Below are positions 8,918 to 19,171 of a stretch of DNA of 64,000 bases, in pieces. The DNA lies in assembly GCF_018494065.1 (NCBI RefSeq), contig NZ_JABBFR010000013.1, forward strand, positions 34,503 through 98,502, written 5' to 3'. Made by a program: the position numbers and the translations under genes. Origin of the DNA: Rosenbergiella gaditana. GTDB lineage: Bacteria > Pseudomonadota > Gammaproteobacteria > Enterobacterales > Enterobacteriaceae. Under the pieces are notes generated by a model. The model had not been told where the DNA came from and searched no databases. It saw only the letters and a program-made list of their open reading frames with translations. Positions within the stretch are counted from its first letter, which is position 1; every line of letters begins with the position of its first letter.

Positions 8918-10093
8918 TTACAGTAACCTTTCTTCACGATCTTCATTAAGCACCTTACTTTGCTGTAAACAGGGTGCGAAAAATAGCTTTCCACTCCATG
9001 CACCTCGTACTGTTTGAGCCATGACCAGCGTCCATATTCCGCTTAACAAAATAAGAAGCACTATCGCAAGGGTTGAGAAAAATGAGAGGGTGGTCAGCTG
9101 TGCAAGTTTGAAGGTTGCTAAGGTAAATACGCCTAAGGGGAAGGTATAGCCCCACCAACCTAAATTAAAGGGAATTCCTTGTCTTGAATAGTGGCAGGTG
9201 ATACTGAGCGCTAAAAGTAACCACCACGCACCAAACCCCCATAATAAGATCCCCATTGCCCAACCAAATCCTGACACAACATGGCTGAAAGACCCAAAGA
9301 TCGGATTGCTCGCGAGTAGCATGCTCTGCTGGCTCAATAAAAACATCCCCAATGATCCCGTCCCTATCGGCCCTAACGCTAGCCATGTGGTAGCAGATAA
9401 GGCAACAGGAGGAAGCTTATGCAGGGCCATGCGCAGAAGTAAAATGGCGAGCATGGATAAGGCGACCGGCACAGAAAATGCCCATAAAATCATACTAATA
9501 ATAACCATCGCCTGTTGCTGTGTGGAGTCGATCAAATGTGGCGCAACAATCCAGCCACTGGCGGCGGCCACTTCTGCCGCGACTATCGGCAATAACCATA
9601 AGCCTGTCATCGAGGAGAGTTGATGGGATTGTCGCGTAAACATAAAGAAAGGGAGTCCAATGCCACACCCTATGGCGAGGAATGCATCGATTTTCCATAG
9701 TTGATGGGCAATGTCGACCGCCACGCTCCCAAAGAGAGGTACACCGAAGCTAATAAAGCCGTTGATAATCGTCGCCAACCCCATCGGCAACGTCCCGAGA
9801 AACATCGACATTTGGGGATGCTGGAAAATCTTAGAAGCTTCCTGCGGATAGAGGATCCAGCGGCCACTATAAAGCGAAGTAAACAATGTAAAGAGACCAA
9901 TATTTATCGCCCAGAGAGTACGCGCTAGAGCGAACAGAGTTCCTCCCGGCGTAGCAACTTGCGCCAGAACTAAGGCAAGCACACCGGTTCCCATGGTTAC
10001 CGCAAACCAATTGGGCGTAAAAAAACGCACGACCTCGGTGAGCGAGGCCAAGGAATGAAAAGGTTTATTCATTTTTTTTATTGTTAGCGACAT
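8918..10093 (-). CDS. TDT-family (TehA/SLAC1-like) membrane transporter
   Basis: 391 residues, about 10 membrane segments, beginning FFTPNWFAVTMGTGVLALVL after a short cytoplasmic tail. This matches the tellurite-resistance/dicarboxylate transporter family, whose members include anion channels and C4-dicarboxylate or sulfite exporters. The frame is open further upstream, but the start is set at the ATG at 10093 because a perfect AGGAGG lies just before it (minus strand) and the upstream extension has no family similarity. It follows a LysR regulator on the same strand and is near lldD, so a link to organic acid or lactate metabolism is possible but unproven. Confidence 0.8.
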   Translation of the reverse strand: MSLTIKKMNKPFHSLASLTEVVRFFTPNWFAVTMGTGVLALVLAQVATPGGTLFALARTLWAINIGLFTLFTSLYSGRWILYPQEASKIFQHPQMSMFLGTLPMGLATIINGFISFGVPLFGSVAVDIAHQLWKIDAFLAIGCGIGLPFFMFTRQSHQLSSMTGLWLLPIVAAEVAAASGWIVAPHLIDSTQQQAMVIISMILWAFSVPVALSMLAILLLRMALHKLPPVALSATTWLALGPIGTGSLGMFLLSQQSMLLASNPIFGSFSHVVSGFGWAMGILLWGFGAWWLLLALSITCHYSRQGIPFNLGWWGYTFPLGVFTLATFKLAQLTTLSFFSTLAIVLLILLSGIWTLVMAQTVRGAWSGKLFFAPCLQQSKVLNEDREERLL

Positions 10094-10236
10094 AAGCTCC
10101 TCCTGTGGTGAGGAACTATAAACGACCCTATTAAATTTAAAAAACGGGTAAATATTGTAGTACCTACCGGATAAAGTGGTAGGAAAGATTATGCTCCTAG
10201 TTAATAACGGGCTCTTTTTGAAAAAAGGATGAATCT

Positions 10237-11124
10237 CTATTCCTTTGAAAGTGCCAGCGTTTTTGCCAACTCCAACCAAGCTATTGCTGCGGGGGGTAGT
10301 TGCGTTCCAGCACGCCAAGCTAATGCTATACGCCAGTCAGTATGTGGCTCGTTAAGAGGCACTAATGAAATACCTGGATGTTTATGCTTATTCGCAAGCA
10401 TTCGCGGTAAAAATGCGACGCCCAATCCTGCTGTCACGAGGTCGACGATAAAATCAATTTGTCCACTCCGAGCCGTTATCCGAGGACTGATCTTTCTCCG
10501 TTCACAAGCCGCCAATATCAGTTGGTTTAGCGTAAAGCCCTCCTCAAACAAAATAAATGGCTCTGCTTGTAAATCCCTAAAATCAAGCAGGTGACATTGT
10601 GATAACGGGTGGTCCGCCTGTAAGACGACGACAAGTGGTTCATTACGCACATCTTGGTATGCCACGGCATCGTCTTTCGACACCAACAATGCGGCGATGT
10701 CTATCGCTCCGGCCTCTAAGAACTCACGTAATCTATTACCGCCATGTTCTATCAGCTCTATATCCACTTGCGGGTAGCGACTTCTATACTCTGTAAACAT
10801 CTTGGCAAATAAATCGCCACATCCGACTGGCGGTAAGCCAATTCGAAGTGTACCGCCCTTGAGATCCCGTAACGCCTCAATTTCTGCGAGAAGGTGGTTT
10901 TTCTCCGTAAGTATGACGAGTGCGCGTCGATAGGTGATTTCCCCCGCGGCCGTTAACTCCGTTTTATGGCCAATACGGTATAGAAGAGGAACACCCAGTT
11001 CAACTTCAAGTGCTTTTACTGCTTTACTTACCGATGATTGAGTCAATGAAACAACTTCGGCGGCTTGGGTAAAACCGCCTTGACGGACAACTTCGACAAA
11101 TGCTCGCAACGTTCTAAGGTTCAT
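10237..11124 (-). CDS. LysR-family transcriptional regulator
   Basis: 295 residues. The N-terminal winged helix-turn-helix (LRTLRAFVEVVRQGGFTQAA, then LTQSSVSKAVKALE) spans about residues 1-60; a substrate-binding domain with GTLRIGLPPVG follows. It is the first gene of a minus-strand pair with the TDT transporter and is divergent from lldD; the 130-bp region between the two starts is the natural place for its operator. It probably controls the transporter, lldD or both. The ATG at 11124 is preferred to the GTG one codon upstream. Confidence 0.88.
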   Translation of the reverse strand: MNLRTLRAFVEVVRQGGFTQAAEVVSLTQSSVSKAVKALEVELGVPLLYRIGHKTELTAAGEITYRRALVILTEKNHLLAEIEALRDLKGGTLRIGLPPVGCGDLFAKMFTEYRSRYPQVDIELIEHGGNRLREFLEAGAIDIAALLVSKDDAVAYQDVRNEPLVVVLQADHPLSQCHLLDFRDLQAEPFILFEEGFTLNQLILAACERRKISPRITARSGQIDFIVDLVTAGLGVAFLPRMLANKHKHPGISLVPLNEPHTDWRIALAWRAGTQLPPAAIAWLELAKTLALSKE

Positions 11125-11254
11125 CACTATTCTACTTTTGACTTATTTTGAGTTGAAAAAGTTGTTTTTATCATGACTAAAAATACCTTACTTTACCTTA
11201 TACGCAAGTCGCCCCTTGATTGGCTGAATATCTACAAACATAGGAACGATGACT

Positions 11255-12394
11255 ATGATTATTTCCTCGGCATCAGATTACCGGGAAGCGGCGAGACGAA
11301 AGCTACCCCGATTCTTATTCGATTATATCGATGGCGGAGCCTATACAGAACATACCCTGCGCTCGAACTGCTCAGACCTCGCCACGATTAGCTTACGTCA
11401 ACGCATCCTGCGTAATGTTGAACATCTCAGCCTTAAGACAACGCTCTTTGGGCAGCAGCACGAACTCCCTATTATTTTAAGCCCTGTCGGGTTAACGGGC
11501 ATGTATGCTCGCCGTGGAGAGGTCCAAGCGGCAAACGCCGCAGCAGCGAAAGGGATCCCTTTTTGTTTATCAACCGTCTCGGTATGCTCGATTGAGGAGG
11601 TCGCCTCCCAAAGCTCACAACCGCTCTGGTTTCAACTGTACGTGCTGAAAGATCGTGGATTTATGCGCAACGCGCTAGAACGGGCGCAAGCCGTGGGGAT
11701 TACTACGCTTGTTTTCACCGTCGATATGCCAACACCGGGCGCTCGCTATCGTGATGCTCACTCGGGAATGTCAGGCCCCTTTGCAGCATCGCGACGGATC
11801 TTGCAAGCCTGTACGCGACCTGACTGGGCATTGAACGTTGGCCTACTGGGTCGCCCACATGATTTGGGTAATATCTCAAAATACTTAGGTAAAGCCACTA
11901 CATTGGAAGATTACGTTGGATGGCTGGGGCATAATTTCGATCCATCGATCAGTTGGAAAGACCTAGAGTGGATTCGAGAGTTCTGGAAAGGCCCCATGAT
12001 TATTAAAGGAATACTTGATCCAGAAGATGCTAAAGACGCAGTCAATTTCGGGGCTGATGGGATAGTCGTCTCAAACCATGGCGGTCGCCAACTGGACGGT
12101 GTCTTATCCACTGCGAAAGCATTACCTACCATTGCCGACAAAATTGGCGATGATCTGACCGTACTGGTCGATTCAGGCATTCGTTCCGGACTGGACGTGG
12201 TGCGTATGCTGGCATTAGGCGCCAAAGCTTGCCTAATAGGACGCTCAACGGCCTATGCACTGGCAGCGGATGGTCAACGTGGCGTTGAAAATTTATTGGA
12301 AATATTCTCCAAGGAGATGCGTGTTGCAATGACCCTCACCGGCGTCACGTCAATTAACCAAATCGATCGCAGCGCCTTGGTGTTACCCGAGTAA
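11255..12394 (+). CDS. lldD: L-lactate dehydrogenase (FMN-dependent, quinone-linked)
   Basis: Membrane-associated flavoenzyme that oxidises L-lactate to pyruvate and passes electrons to the quinone pool. 379 residues; E. coli LldD has 396, the difference being a shorter C-terminus. The start [20 protein letters not shown], the [20 protein letters not shown] stretch and the active-site loop [14 protein letters not shown] (catalytic histidine) match LldD. I chose the ATG at 11255, which aligns with the E. coli start, over 11249; TAGGAAC at 11241-11247 spaces better to it. In E. coli the gene follows lldP and lldR. Here neither is present, and a LysR gene is divergent instead. Confidence 0.93.
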   Translation: MIISSASDYREAARRKLPRFLFDYIDGGAYTEHTLRSNCSDLATISLRQRILRNVEHLSLKTTLFGQQHELPIILSPVGLTGMYARRGEVQAANAAAAKGIPFCLSTVSVCSIEEVASQSSQPLWFQLYVLKDRGFMRNALERAQAVGITTLVFTVDMPTPGARYRDAHSGMSGPFAASRRILQACTRPDWALNVGLLGRPHDLGNISKYLGKATTLEDYVGWLGHNFDPSISWKDLEWIREFWKGPMIIKGILDPEDAKDAVNFGADGIVVSNHGGRQLDGVLSTAKALPTIADKIGDDLTVLVDSGIRSGLDVVRMLALGAKACLIGRSTAYALAADGQRGVENLLEIFSKEMRVAMTLTGVTSINQIDRSALVLPE

Positions 12395-12417
12395 GTGACT
12401 CATATCATGAGTACAGT

Positions 12418-12474
12418 GAAGATAACTAACAGGTACCTTAGCTGACAAGCCTGTGCTAACTGATTGTTATCTTC
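12418..12474. terminator. Long imperfect hairpin after lldD
   Basis: GAAGATAAC at 12418-12426 pairs with GTTATCTTC at 12466-12474, with a possible inner AACAGG/CCTGT stem. There is no T-run after it, so termination is only suggested. It lies between the convergent lldD and yhiN. Confidence 0.35.
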
Positions 12475-12553
12475 TATACCCTGACAACGTCTATCGCTGA
12501 GTGAGGGCGAAAAACTGCGTCAGATAAGTTTTTACCACAGGTTCTGGCTGATT

Positions 12554-13759
12554 TTATCGACCTGCAGCATTACCTAACGCCTGTGCGCAAGCCCACGCCG
12601 AGCTCCACGCCCATTGGAAGTTATATCCCCCCAACCAGCCCGTGACATCCACCACTTCACCAATAAAGTAAAGGCCGGGTACATCGCGAGCCTCAAAGGT
12701 TTGAGACGAGAGATGTTGCGTGTCGACTCCGCCTAAGGTGACCTCCGCGGTACGATAGCCTTCTGTGCCATTTGGATAAATATCCCAACCCGTAAGGTGT
12801 TCGACGAGCTGTTGCTGTTGGCGCGAATTGAGCTGCTTAAGCGTCACTTCAGGTACGAGAGAGAGTTCGACTAAACTATCCACCAGACGTTTAGGTAAGA
12901 TACGGGCTAAGCTGTTTTTTAATGAGAGATTCGGATGCTCGCTGCGCTGTGCTTCAATAAAGTGATTAACGTCAGTATCAGGAACAAGATTGATAGTGAC
13001 CGCTTGCCCCGGGCGCCAATAACTGGAAATTTGCAGTACCGCAGGGCCAGAAAGCCCGCGATGGGTGAATAGCATCGATTCTTTAAAGCGCGTTCCGTCA
13101 GCGGCATCAACCGTAATGGGAACGGCGACGCCAGAAATCTGTTGTAGCGTATCGAGTATCGGCTTATGTAAGGTAAAAGGCACTAACGCTGCACTGACCG
13201 GTTTTACCGATAAGCCAAATTGTTCAGCAACCTTATAACCAAAAGGTGTTGCGCCTAGGCCCGGCATCGAAAGCCCCCCTGAAGCAACGACAAGTTTGCG
13301 AGTACTTACATTTACACCATTAAGCTTTAATAGGTATTCACCCGACTCACTTCTCTGCAGGTCGAGAATTTCACTGCGTAGACGTATCGTGACCTTGCCT
13401 AACTCGCACTCAGCCATCAACAGATCCACAATCTGCTGAGCCGAATCATCGCAAAATAATTGGCCTAAAGTTTTTTCATGCCAATTGATATTGTATTTGC
13501 CTACAAGATCAATGAAATCCCACTGTGTGTAGCGAGCAAGTGCTGACTTACAAAAATGAGGATTAGCAGAGATATAGGCTGCGGGCTCAATGTATAAGTT
13601 AGTAAAGTTGCAGCGTCCGCCACCGGACATCAATATTTTTCGTCCGACTTTCTTGCCGTTATCCACCACCAGAACTTTCAGCCCTTGTTGGCCCGCTTGC
13701 GCGGCACAGAATAACCCTGCAGCCCCTGCACCAATCACCACTACATCAAATTTTTCCAC
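12554..13759 (-). CDS. yhiN: HI0933-family FAD-dependent oxidoreductase YhiN
   Basis: 401 residues. The N-terminal dinucleotide-binding motif VVVIGAGAAGLFCAAQAGQQ is followed by GRKILMSGGGRCNFTN and the C-terminal DVTGWLGGYNFQWAWSSAWA, all hallmarks of the HI0933/YhiN flavoprotein family, whose physiological reaction is unknown. The start is a GTG at 13757-13759 with a purine-rich GAGGGGG ribosome site just upstream; the N-terminus then aligns with E. coli YhiN. The position next to pitA, divergent from it, is the same as in E. coli. Confidence 0.93.
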   Translation of the reverse strand: MEKFDVVVIGAGAAGLFCAAQAGQQGLKVLVVDNGKKVGRKILMSGGGRCNFTNLYIEPAAYISANPHFCKSALARYTQWDFIDLVGKYNINWHEKTLGQLFCDDSAQQIVDLLMAECELGKVTIRLRSEILDLQRSESGEYLLKLNGVNVSTRKLVVASGGLSMPGLGATPFGYKVAEQFGLSVKPVSAALVPFTLHKPILDTLQQISGVAVPITVDAADGTRFKESMLFTHRGLSGPAVLQISSYWRPGQAVTINLVPDTDVNHFIEAQRSEHPNLSLKNSLARILPKRLVDSLVELSLVPEVTLKQLNSRQQQQLVEHLTGWDIYPNGTEGYRTAEVTLGGVDTQHLSSQTFEARDVPGLYFIGEVVDVTGWLGGYNFQWAWSSAWACAQALGNAAGR

Positions 13760-13987
13760 ACAACCCCCTCTAAAAGGCCAGATTGTAGTGACCTGACAGG
13801 CTGCTGGCTAGTTAGAAAAAAAAAAGTTAAACAATAATTAAATAACTTACTCTTTTTTATAAGAAAATTGATGTGTCTATTAGGGTAAATGGAAGGGTAA
13901 GGTAAAAAATTGTGATATTTTACTTTCCTGCAAGGACCTAACTCGCCGATAATGCCTCGGGTATGTCCCTTAAAATGGCGTAACATT

Positions 13988-15475
13988 ATGTTTCATCTGT
14001 TTACCGGTCTTGATTTAAGTACCAGTCTATTCTTAGTTCTGGCACTTCTGTTTGTTCTGTTTTACGAAGCAATCAACGGCTTCCATGACACGGCGAATGC
14101 GGTTGCTACCGTTATTTATACCCGTGCTATGCGTGCACAACTCGCCGTAATGATGGCTGGTTTATTCAATTTCCTTGGCGTATTACTCGGCGGGTTAAGT
14201 GTTGCCTATGCAATAGTGCATATACTGCCTACCGATCTTCTGCTGAATGTTGGCTCTTCTCATGGGCTGGCAATGATATTCTCGATATTGCTCGCGGCAA
14301 TTATTTGGAATTTAGGGACTTGGTATTTTGGTTTGCCTGCATCAAGCTCGCATACGTTAATCGGTGCCATTATTGGTATTGCTGTGACGAATGCCTTGGT
14401 CACAGGGGGCTCGTTAGTCGAAGCGCTTAACCTACCGAAAGTAATCAATATTTTCCTCTCATTGGTTCTATCGCCGATTGTCGGGATGGTGATTGCTGGC
14501 TTCCTTATCTTCTTACTTCGTAAGTATTGGAGTGGGACTAAGAAACGTCGTCGTAATCATATGACACCTGCTGAACGTGAGAAAAAAGATGGTAAAAAGA
14601 AACCGCCTTTTTGGACACGTATCGCGTTAATCGTTTCAGCGATTGGCGTGAGCTACTCGCATGGTGCGAACGATGGTCAGAAAGGTATTGGTCTTGTCAT
14701 GCTTGTACTGATCGGCGTTGCGCCGGCCGGATTTGTGGTGAATATGAATGCCTCAGGGTATGACATCACGAGAACCCGCGATGCCGTCAATCACCTTGAG
14801 CAATATTATCAACAACATAATCCGCAAGTATCAACACTGATTGCGCCACCTGCTGCCGATAAGGTAGCGATTGATCGAAACGAACCTTTCCACTGTAGCA
14901 GTGAGAATGGGTTGGCCACCGTCAACCATGCGCAAGATTTGCTGAATAACCTGTCAAGCTATGATCAATTGAGTGTAGAAAACCGCTCTCAAGTTCGTCG
15001 CTTGTTGTTATGCATGTCGGATACCGCCGATAAGATTGCTAAGTTACCGGAGACCTCTTCCGACGATAAGCGTTTCCTAGGTAATCTGAAAAGTGACCTT
15101 AACGGAACAATAGAGTATGCACCGATTTGGATTATCTTAGCGGTGGCTCTCGCATTATCCTTAGGAACTATGGTCGGTTGGCGTCGTGTTGCCACCACTA
15201 TTGGCGAAAAAATTGGTAAAAATGGAATGACTTACGCACAAGGTATGTCAGCCCAGATTACTGCTGCCGTGTCGATAGGCTTAGCGAGTTATACCGGGAT
15301 GCCCGTTTCCACAACGCATATTCTTTCGTCTTCGGTCGCAGGAACCATGATTGTTGATGGCGGCGGCGTACAGTCGAAAACCATTCGCAGTATCGCGTTG
15401 GCTTGGGTTTTGACCTTACCGGTCTCCATCCTACTCTCGGGTGCGCTGTACTGGATAGCCTTGCAACTGCTCTAA
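13988..15475 (+). CDS. pitA: Low-affinity inorganic phosphate transporter
   Basis: Inner-membrane metal-phosphate:proton symporter, 495 residues (E. coli PitA 499). The sequence [20 protein letters not shown] in the first membrane region and [16 protein letters not shown] and [15 protein letters not shown] in the two repeat halves are family signatures. A large soluble loop lies around residues 250-370. I start at the ATG at 13988, which aligns with the E. coli N-terminus ([10 protein letters not shown]); an in-frame ATG 36 bp upstream adds residues without similarity. It carries its own terminator and is divergent from yhiN. Confidence 0.95.
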   Translation: MFHLFTGLDLSTSLFLVLALLFVLFYEAINGFHDTANAVATVIYTRAMRAQLAVMMAGLFNFLGVLLGGLSVAYAIVHILPTDLLLNVGSSHGLAMIFSILLAAIIWNLGTWYFGLPASSSHTLIGAIIGIAVTNALVTGGSLVEALNLPKVINIFLSLVLSPIVGMVIAGFLIFLLRKYWSGTKKRRRNHMTPAEREKKDGKKKPPFWTRIALIVSAIGVSYSHGANDGQKGIGLVMLVLIGVAPAGFVVNMNASGYDITRTRDAVNHLEQYYQQHNPQVSTLIAPPAADKVAIDRNEPFHCSSENGLATVNHAQDLLNNLSSYDQLSVENRSQVRRLLLCMSDTADKIAKLPETSSDDKRFLGNLKSDLNGTIEYAPIWIILAVALALSLGTMVGWRRVATTIGEKIGKNGMTYAQGMSAQITAAVSIGLASYTGMPVSTTHILSSSVAGTMIVDGGGVQSKTIRSIALAWVLTLPVSILLSGALYWIALQLL

Positions 15476-15482
15476 GCATACT

Positions 15483-15516
15483 AAGACACAGGTCATTGAT
15501 CTGTGTCTTACTTTTC
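15483..15516 (+). terminator. Rho-independent terminator of pitA
   Basis: AAGACACAG at 15483-15491 pairs perfectly with CTGTGTCTT at 15501-15509, followed by ACTTTTC. It lies 8 bp after the pitA stop. Confidence 0.85.
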
Positions 15517-15684
15517 CCTCAGATTCACCGCTCACCTTGCCAAGTCAGACTATACTTCTCTTAAGTTTATTCCATCGTTTCACCATGACAGTCCCTGCGC
15601 TTAACGCTATGATTGGGACTTCACAGAAACATCAATAAGAGCGAACCGCTGTGTCGTGACTATTGCGCCAATAAGGAGTTTATC

Positions 15685-16116
15685 ATGTCATATCATCATG
15701 TTTTGGTGGCCGTCGATCTCTCACCAGAAAGCGAAGAATTAGTCCAGAAAGCGGTTTCTTTAGCGAAACCTTACAATGCCAAAGTCTCACTTATTCATGT
15801 GGATGTTAATTACTCCGATCTCTACACCGGGCTGATAGACGTTAACTTAGGCGATATGCAAAAACGTATCTCACAAGAGACTTCGCAAGCGTTGACTACT
15901 TTAGCCAACCAAGCAGGCTACCCTTTTAGTGAGATTCTGAGTGGAACAGGCGAATTAGCTCAGGTGTTGATCGACGCTATCAATAAGTACAATATAGACT
16001 TAGTTATTTGTGGCCATCATCAAGATTTCTGGAGCAAATTGATGTCTTCAGCGCGACAACTGATTAACAATGTTCACGTAGATATGTTGATTGTGCCGTT
16101 TCGTGACGAAGAATAG
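15685..16116 (+). CDS. uspA: Universal stress protein A
   Basis: Small cytoplasmic stress protein of 143 residues (E. coli UspA 144), made in growth arrest and starvation. Nearly identical to UspA through [20 protein letters not shown] and [20 protein letters not shown]. The ATG at 15685 is chosen because AAGGAG at 15673-15678 precedes it and the N-terminus then matches UspA. An in-frame ATG at 15613 gives a meaningless extension. The gene follows pitA as in E. coli, but uspB, which sits between them there, is missing. Confidence 0.96.
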   Translation: MSYHHVLVAVDLSPESEELVQKAVSLAKPYNAKVSLIHVDVNYSDLYTGLIDVNLGDMQKRISQETSQALTTLANQAGYPFSEILSGTGELAQVLIDAINKYNIDLVICGHHQDFWSKLMSSARQLINNVHVDMLIVPFRDEE

Positions 16117-16127
16117 CCAATGAACGT

Positions 16128-16170
16128 CTCCCGGCCGTGCCTGTACCGGCACTGATCGGGAGCGCTTTTT
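16128..16170. terminator. Terminator between uspA and rsmJ
   Basis: An outer CTCCCG/CGGGAG stem (16128-16133 with 16157-16162) encloses an inner GTGCC/GGCAC stem, followed by CGCTTTTT. It sits between the convergent uspA and rsmJ and serves uspA at least. Confidence 0.75.
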
Positions 16171-16930
16171 AAGGTGTTTCTGGATTAAGAGAGGGATAAA
16201 TATCAAAGCGATGGCTTTTAGTCACCACAGCTGAACTTGTCTCTACTCCGTCCAGTGCGGGCGCATAGTCGGGGCGCTTTACCACAATTCGCCGTTTAGC
16301 TAAGACTCTGGCTGGAGCGAGTAATGCATCCGCATCCTCATCTGGCCCAACCAGCGATTGAAATATTCTCATCTCTTTTTTGACCAATGCACTTTTCTGA
16401 CGATGGGGATACATCGGGTCGAGGTAGACGACATCAGGACGCGGAGTCAAAGTGTTAAGCTGTTGCACACTCGGGCCATAAATGAGGGTTAACCGCTGCC
16501 GTAACCACTCACCGATTTCAGGGTCTTGATACCCCCGCCGTAAACCATCCTCCAGCAGTGCCGCCACAACTGGGTGTCTTTCTATCATTCGCACTCGGCA
16601 TCCAAGTGATGCCAACACAAAGGCATCTCTTCCTAGACCCGCGGTCGCGTCGACAACATCAGGAAGATAACCTCCCTTAATACCAACGGCTTTCGCTACC
16701 GCCTCACCGCGGCCTCCGCCAAATTTACGGCGGTGTGCCATTGCACCGGAGACAAAGTCGACGAAAACGCCACCGAGCTTAGGCTCATCACGTTTACGCA
16801 GTTCTAATTGCTCATCGGTTAACACGAGAGCCAATGGCGCATTCTCATCGTGGACTAAATGCCAGCGTTCGGCGATCTCAGTTAAGGCACCCGATTGGGT
16901 GCCTGTTTCGTCAAGTAAGTAAATATTCAC
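16169..16930 (-). CDS. rsmJ: 16S rRNA m2G1516 methyltransferase
   Basis: S-adenosylmethionine-dependent enzyme that methylates G1516 of 16S rRNA; 253 residues (E. coli 250). The family segments [39 protein letters not shown] and the SAM-binding [19 protein letters not shown] are all present, as is the catalytic-type [12 protein letters not shown]. The start codon is a GTG at 16928-16930, 3 bp after the prlC stop, so translation is probably coupled to prlC, as in E. coli, where the same pair occurs. Confidence 0.95.
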   Translation of the reverse strand: MNIYLLDETGTQSGALTEIAERWHLVHDENAPLALVLTDEQLELRKRDEPKLGGVFVDFVSGAMAHRRKFGGGRGEAVAKAVGIKGGYLPDVVDATAGLGRDAFVLASLGCRVRMIERHPVVAALLEDGLRRGYQDPEIGEWLRQRLTLIYGPSVQQLNTLTPRPDVVYLDPMYPHRQKSALVKKEMRIFQSLVGPDEDADALLAPARVLAKRRIVVKRPDYAPALDGVETSSAVVTKSHRFDIYPSLNPETP

Positions 16931-16933
16931 TTA

Positions 16934-18976
16934 CTAGCCTTCGATACCGTATTGCTTGAGCATTGCATCGATTTGAGGCTCACGCCCACGGAAACGCTTA
17001 AACAGTGCCATTGGCGCTTCAGAGCCACCACGACTTAACACATTATCTAAGAATGACTGTCCAGTTTCGCGGTTAAAGATCCCTTCTTCTTCAAAGCGCG
17101 ACCAAGCATCTGCTGCTAAAACATCTGCCCATAGGTAGCTGTAATAGCCCGCTGCATAGCCTCCGGCAAAAATATGGCTGAAAGCATGTGGGAAGCGTCC
17201 CCACGTCGGTGAAGGCATCACAGCCACTTTTTTCTTCACGTCTTGCAGAATGTCCAGTACGCGCGCCCCTTTCTCCGGCTGATATTCAGCATGCAGACGG
17301 AAGTCGAAAAGCCCGAATTCAAGCTGGCGTAAAATAAACATCGCTGCATTGTAATTTTTTGCTGCCAGCATTTTTTCCAGTAAAGCTTGAGGGAGCGGCT
17401 CGCCCGTTTCATAGTGGCCGGAGATAAAGGCTAACGCCTCAGGCTCCCAGCACCAGTTTTCCATAAATTGGCTAGGCAGTTCGACGGCATCCCAAGGAAC
17501 CCCGTTGATACCGGAGACACCTGCGGTATCGATTTGCGTCAGCATATGGTGAAGCCCGTGACCAAACTCATGGAACAGGGTAACCACTTCATCATGAGTA
17601 AAGAGTGCTGGCTTATCGCCTATTGGACGGTTGAAGTTACATGTGAGGTAAGCAACCGGTTTTTGTAACGAGCCATCCGCTTTCTTCATGCGTCCGACAC
17701 AGTCGTCCATCCAAGCGCCACCACGTTTGTGTTCACGCGCGTAAAGATCTAGATAGAAGCTCCCCACTAGCTGGTTGTCACCATCGAAGAGGTCAAAGAA
17801 ACGTACCTCAGGGTGCCACACATCAACATCGTGCCGCTCTGCTGCACGCAGCCCATATACTCGGCGGATGACTTCGAATAAACCACTTAGCGCACGTTGC
17901 TCAGGGAAATAAGGACGTAACTGCTCGTCGCTAATCGTGTAGAGATGCTGTTTTTGTTTTTCGGCATACCACGTGACGTCCCAAGGTTGCAAATCGCTAA
18001 CCCCGTAGTGTTGCTGAGCAAATTCACGTAATTGAGCGAGCTCTCGCTGACCTTGCGGCTGAGCACGATCAGCAAGGTCGTTTAAGAAACCAATCACTTG
18101 ATCCGTTGACTCTGCCATTTTGGTGGCTAACGACTTCTCTGCGAAGGAACTAAAACCTAGTAACTGCGCGATTTCATGACGCAGTGCCAACTCTTCTTCG
18201 ATTAATGGGCCATTATCCCATTTCCCGGCATTTGGCCCTTGGTCTGATGCCCGGGTACTGTAGGCACGATACATCTCTTCGCGTAATGCTTGGTTATCAC
18301 AATAGGTCATTACTGGTAGATAGCTTGGAATATCTAGGGTCAGTAACCACCCTTGCTGCTGTTTCGCCTCGGCTTGTGCTTTCGCGGCGGCAAGAGCGCT
18401 TTCTGGCATACCGGCCAGCTCACTTTCATCAGTGATCAGCTTACTCCAACCCATGGTCGCATCTAGAACGTTATTACTGTAAGCAGCGCCAATCTCTGAC
18501 AGGCGCGCAGAGATTTCCCCATAGCGTTTTTGTTTATCGCTCGGTAATCCAATTCCGGAGAGTTCAAAGTCACGCAGTGCGTTGTCCACCGCTTTTTGTT
18601 CAGCTAACGCTAATGCTGCAAACTCAGCGCTATCCTTTAAGCTACGGTACGCCTGGTAAAGACCGGCATGCTGCCCTACCCAGGTTCCATACTCAGATAA
18701 AAGAGGTAATACCCCTTCATAAGCTTCACGCAGCTCAGGACTATTTTTTACAGAATTAAGATGGCTGACAGGGGAAAAAATTCGTCCCAAGCGATCATCC
18801 GCTTCTGCCAAGGGCTGACAAAGATTGTGCCACGTATAGGGGCCGGGTTGGGCGACCACTCGTTCAACCGTTGCACGGCACTCGTCTAGCGCCGCCGTAA
18901 CCGCTGGCACAACATGCTCGGGTTTTATCGCAGAGAAAGGTGGCAAGCTGAAAGGGGTGAGTAGTGGGTTTGTCAT
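16934..18976 (-). CDS. prlC: Oligopeptidase A
   Basis: Cytoplasmic M3-family zinc metallopeptidase, 680 residues, the same length as E. coli PrlC. It degrades signal peptides and other oligopeptides released during protein turnover. The zinc motif FHEFGHGLHHML (about residue 470) and the downstream SQFMENWCWEPEAL glutamate ligand are intact. It is the first gene of an operon with rsmJ. In E. coli it is a heat-shock (sigma-32) gene; I did not identify that promoter with confidence here. Confidence 0.96.
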   Translation of the reverse strand: MTNPLLTPFSLPPFSAIKPEHVVPAVTAALDECRATVERVVAQPGPYTWHNLCQPLAEADDRLGRIFSPVSHLNSVKNSPELREAYEGVLPLLSEYGTWVGQHAGLYQAYRSLKDSAEFAALALAEQKAVDNALRDFELSGIGLPSDKQKRYGEISARLSEIGAAYSNNVLDATMGWSKLITDESELAGMPESALAAAKAQAEAKQQQGWLLTLDIPSYLPVMTYCDNQALREEMYRAYSTRASDQGPNAGKWDNGPLIEEELALRHEIAQLLGFSSFAEKSLATKMAESTDQVIGFLNDLADRAQPQGQRELAQLREFAQQHYGVSDLQPWDVTWYAEKQKQHLYTISDEQLRPYFPEQRALSGLFEVIRRVYGLRAAERHDVDVWHPEVRFFDLFDGDNQLVGSFYLDLYAREHKRGGAWMDDCVGRMKKADGSLQKPVAYLTCNFNRPIGDKPALFTHDEVVTLFHEFGHGLHHMLTQIDTAGVSGINGVPWDAVELPSQFMENWCWEPEALAFISGHYETGEPLPQALLEKMLAAKNYNAAMFILRQLEFGLFDFRLHAEYQPEKGARVLDILQDVKKKVAVMPSPTWGRFPHAFSHIFAGGYAAGYYSYLWADVLAADAWSRFEEEGIFNRETGQSFLDNVLSRGGSEAPMALFKRFRGREPQIDAMLKQYGIEG

Positions 18977-19171
18977 AGCACCATCCTATAAAAGTTTGAG
19001 TTAAACGCTGGGCGTATTCATAAGATATGGGGACGAATAGAAAAATATCAATCATCCCCTGCTTATCTTGCGTAATGCTACTGCCACAGTGTGCAATTTG
19101 TTATACTCACTCTTCATAGACAGCTGCGCCTGTCTCGTTTTTTATACGTGTTTTGTTATAAAGGAAATCAC

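Noticed and set aside
10094..10318. Open extension upstream of the TDT transporter start
   Set aside because: It has no transporter similarity, overlaps the regulator gene, and a perfect AGGAGG precedes the internal ATG at 10093.
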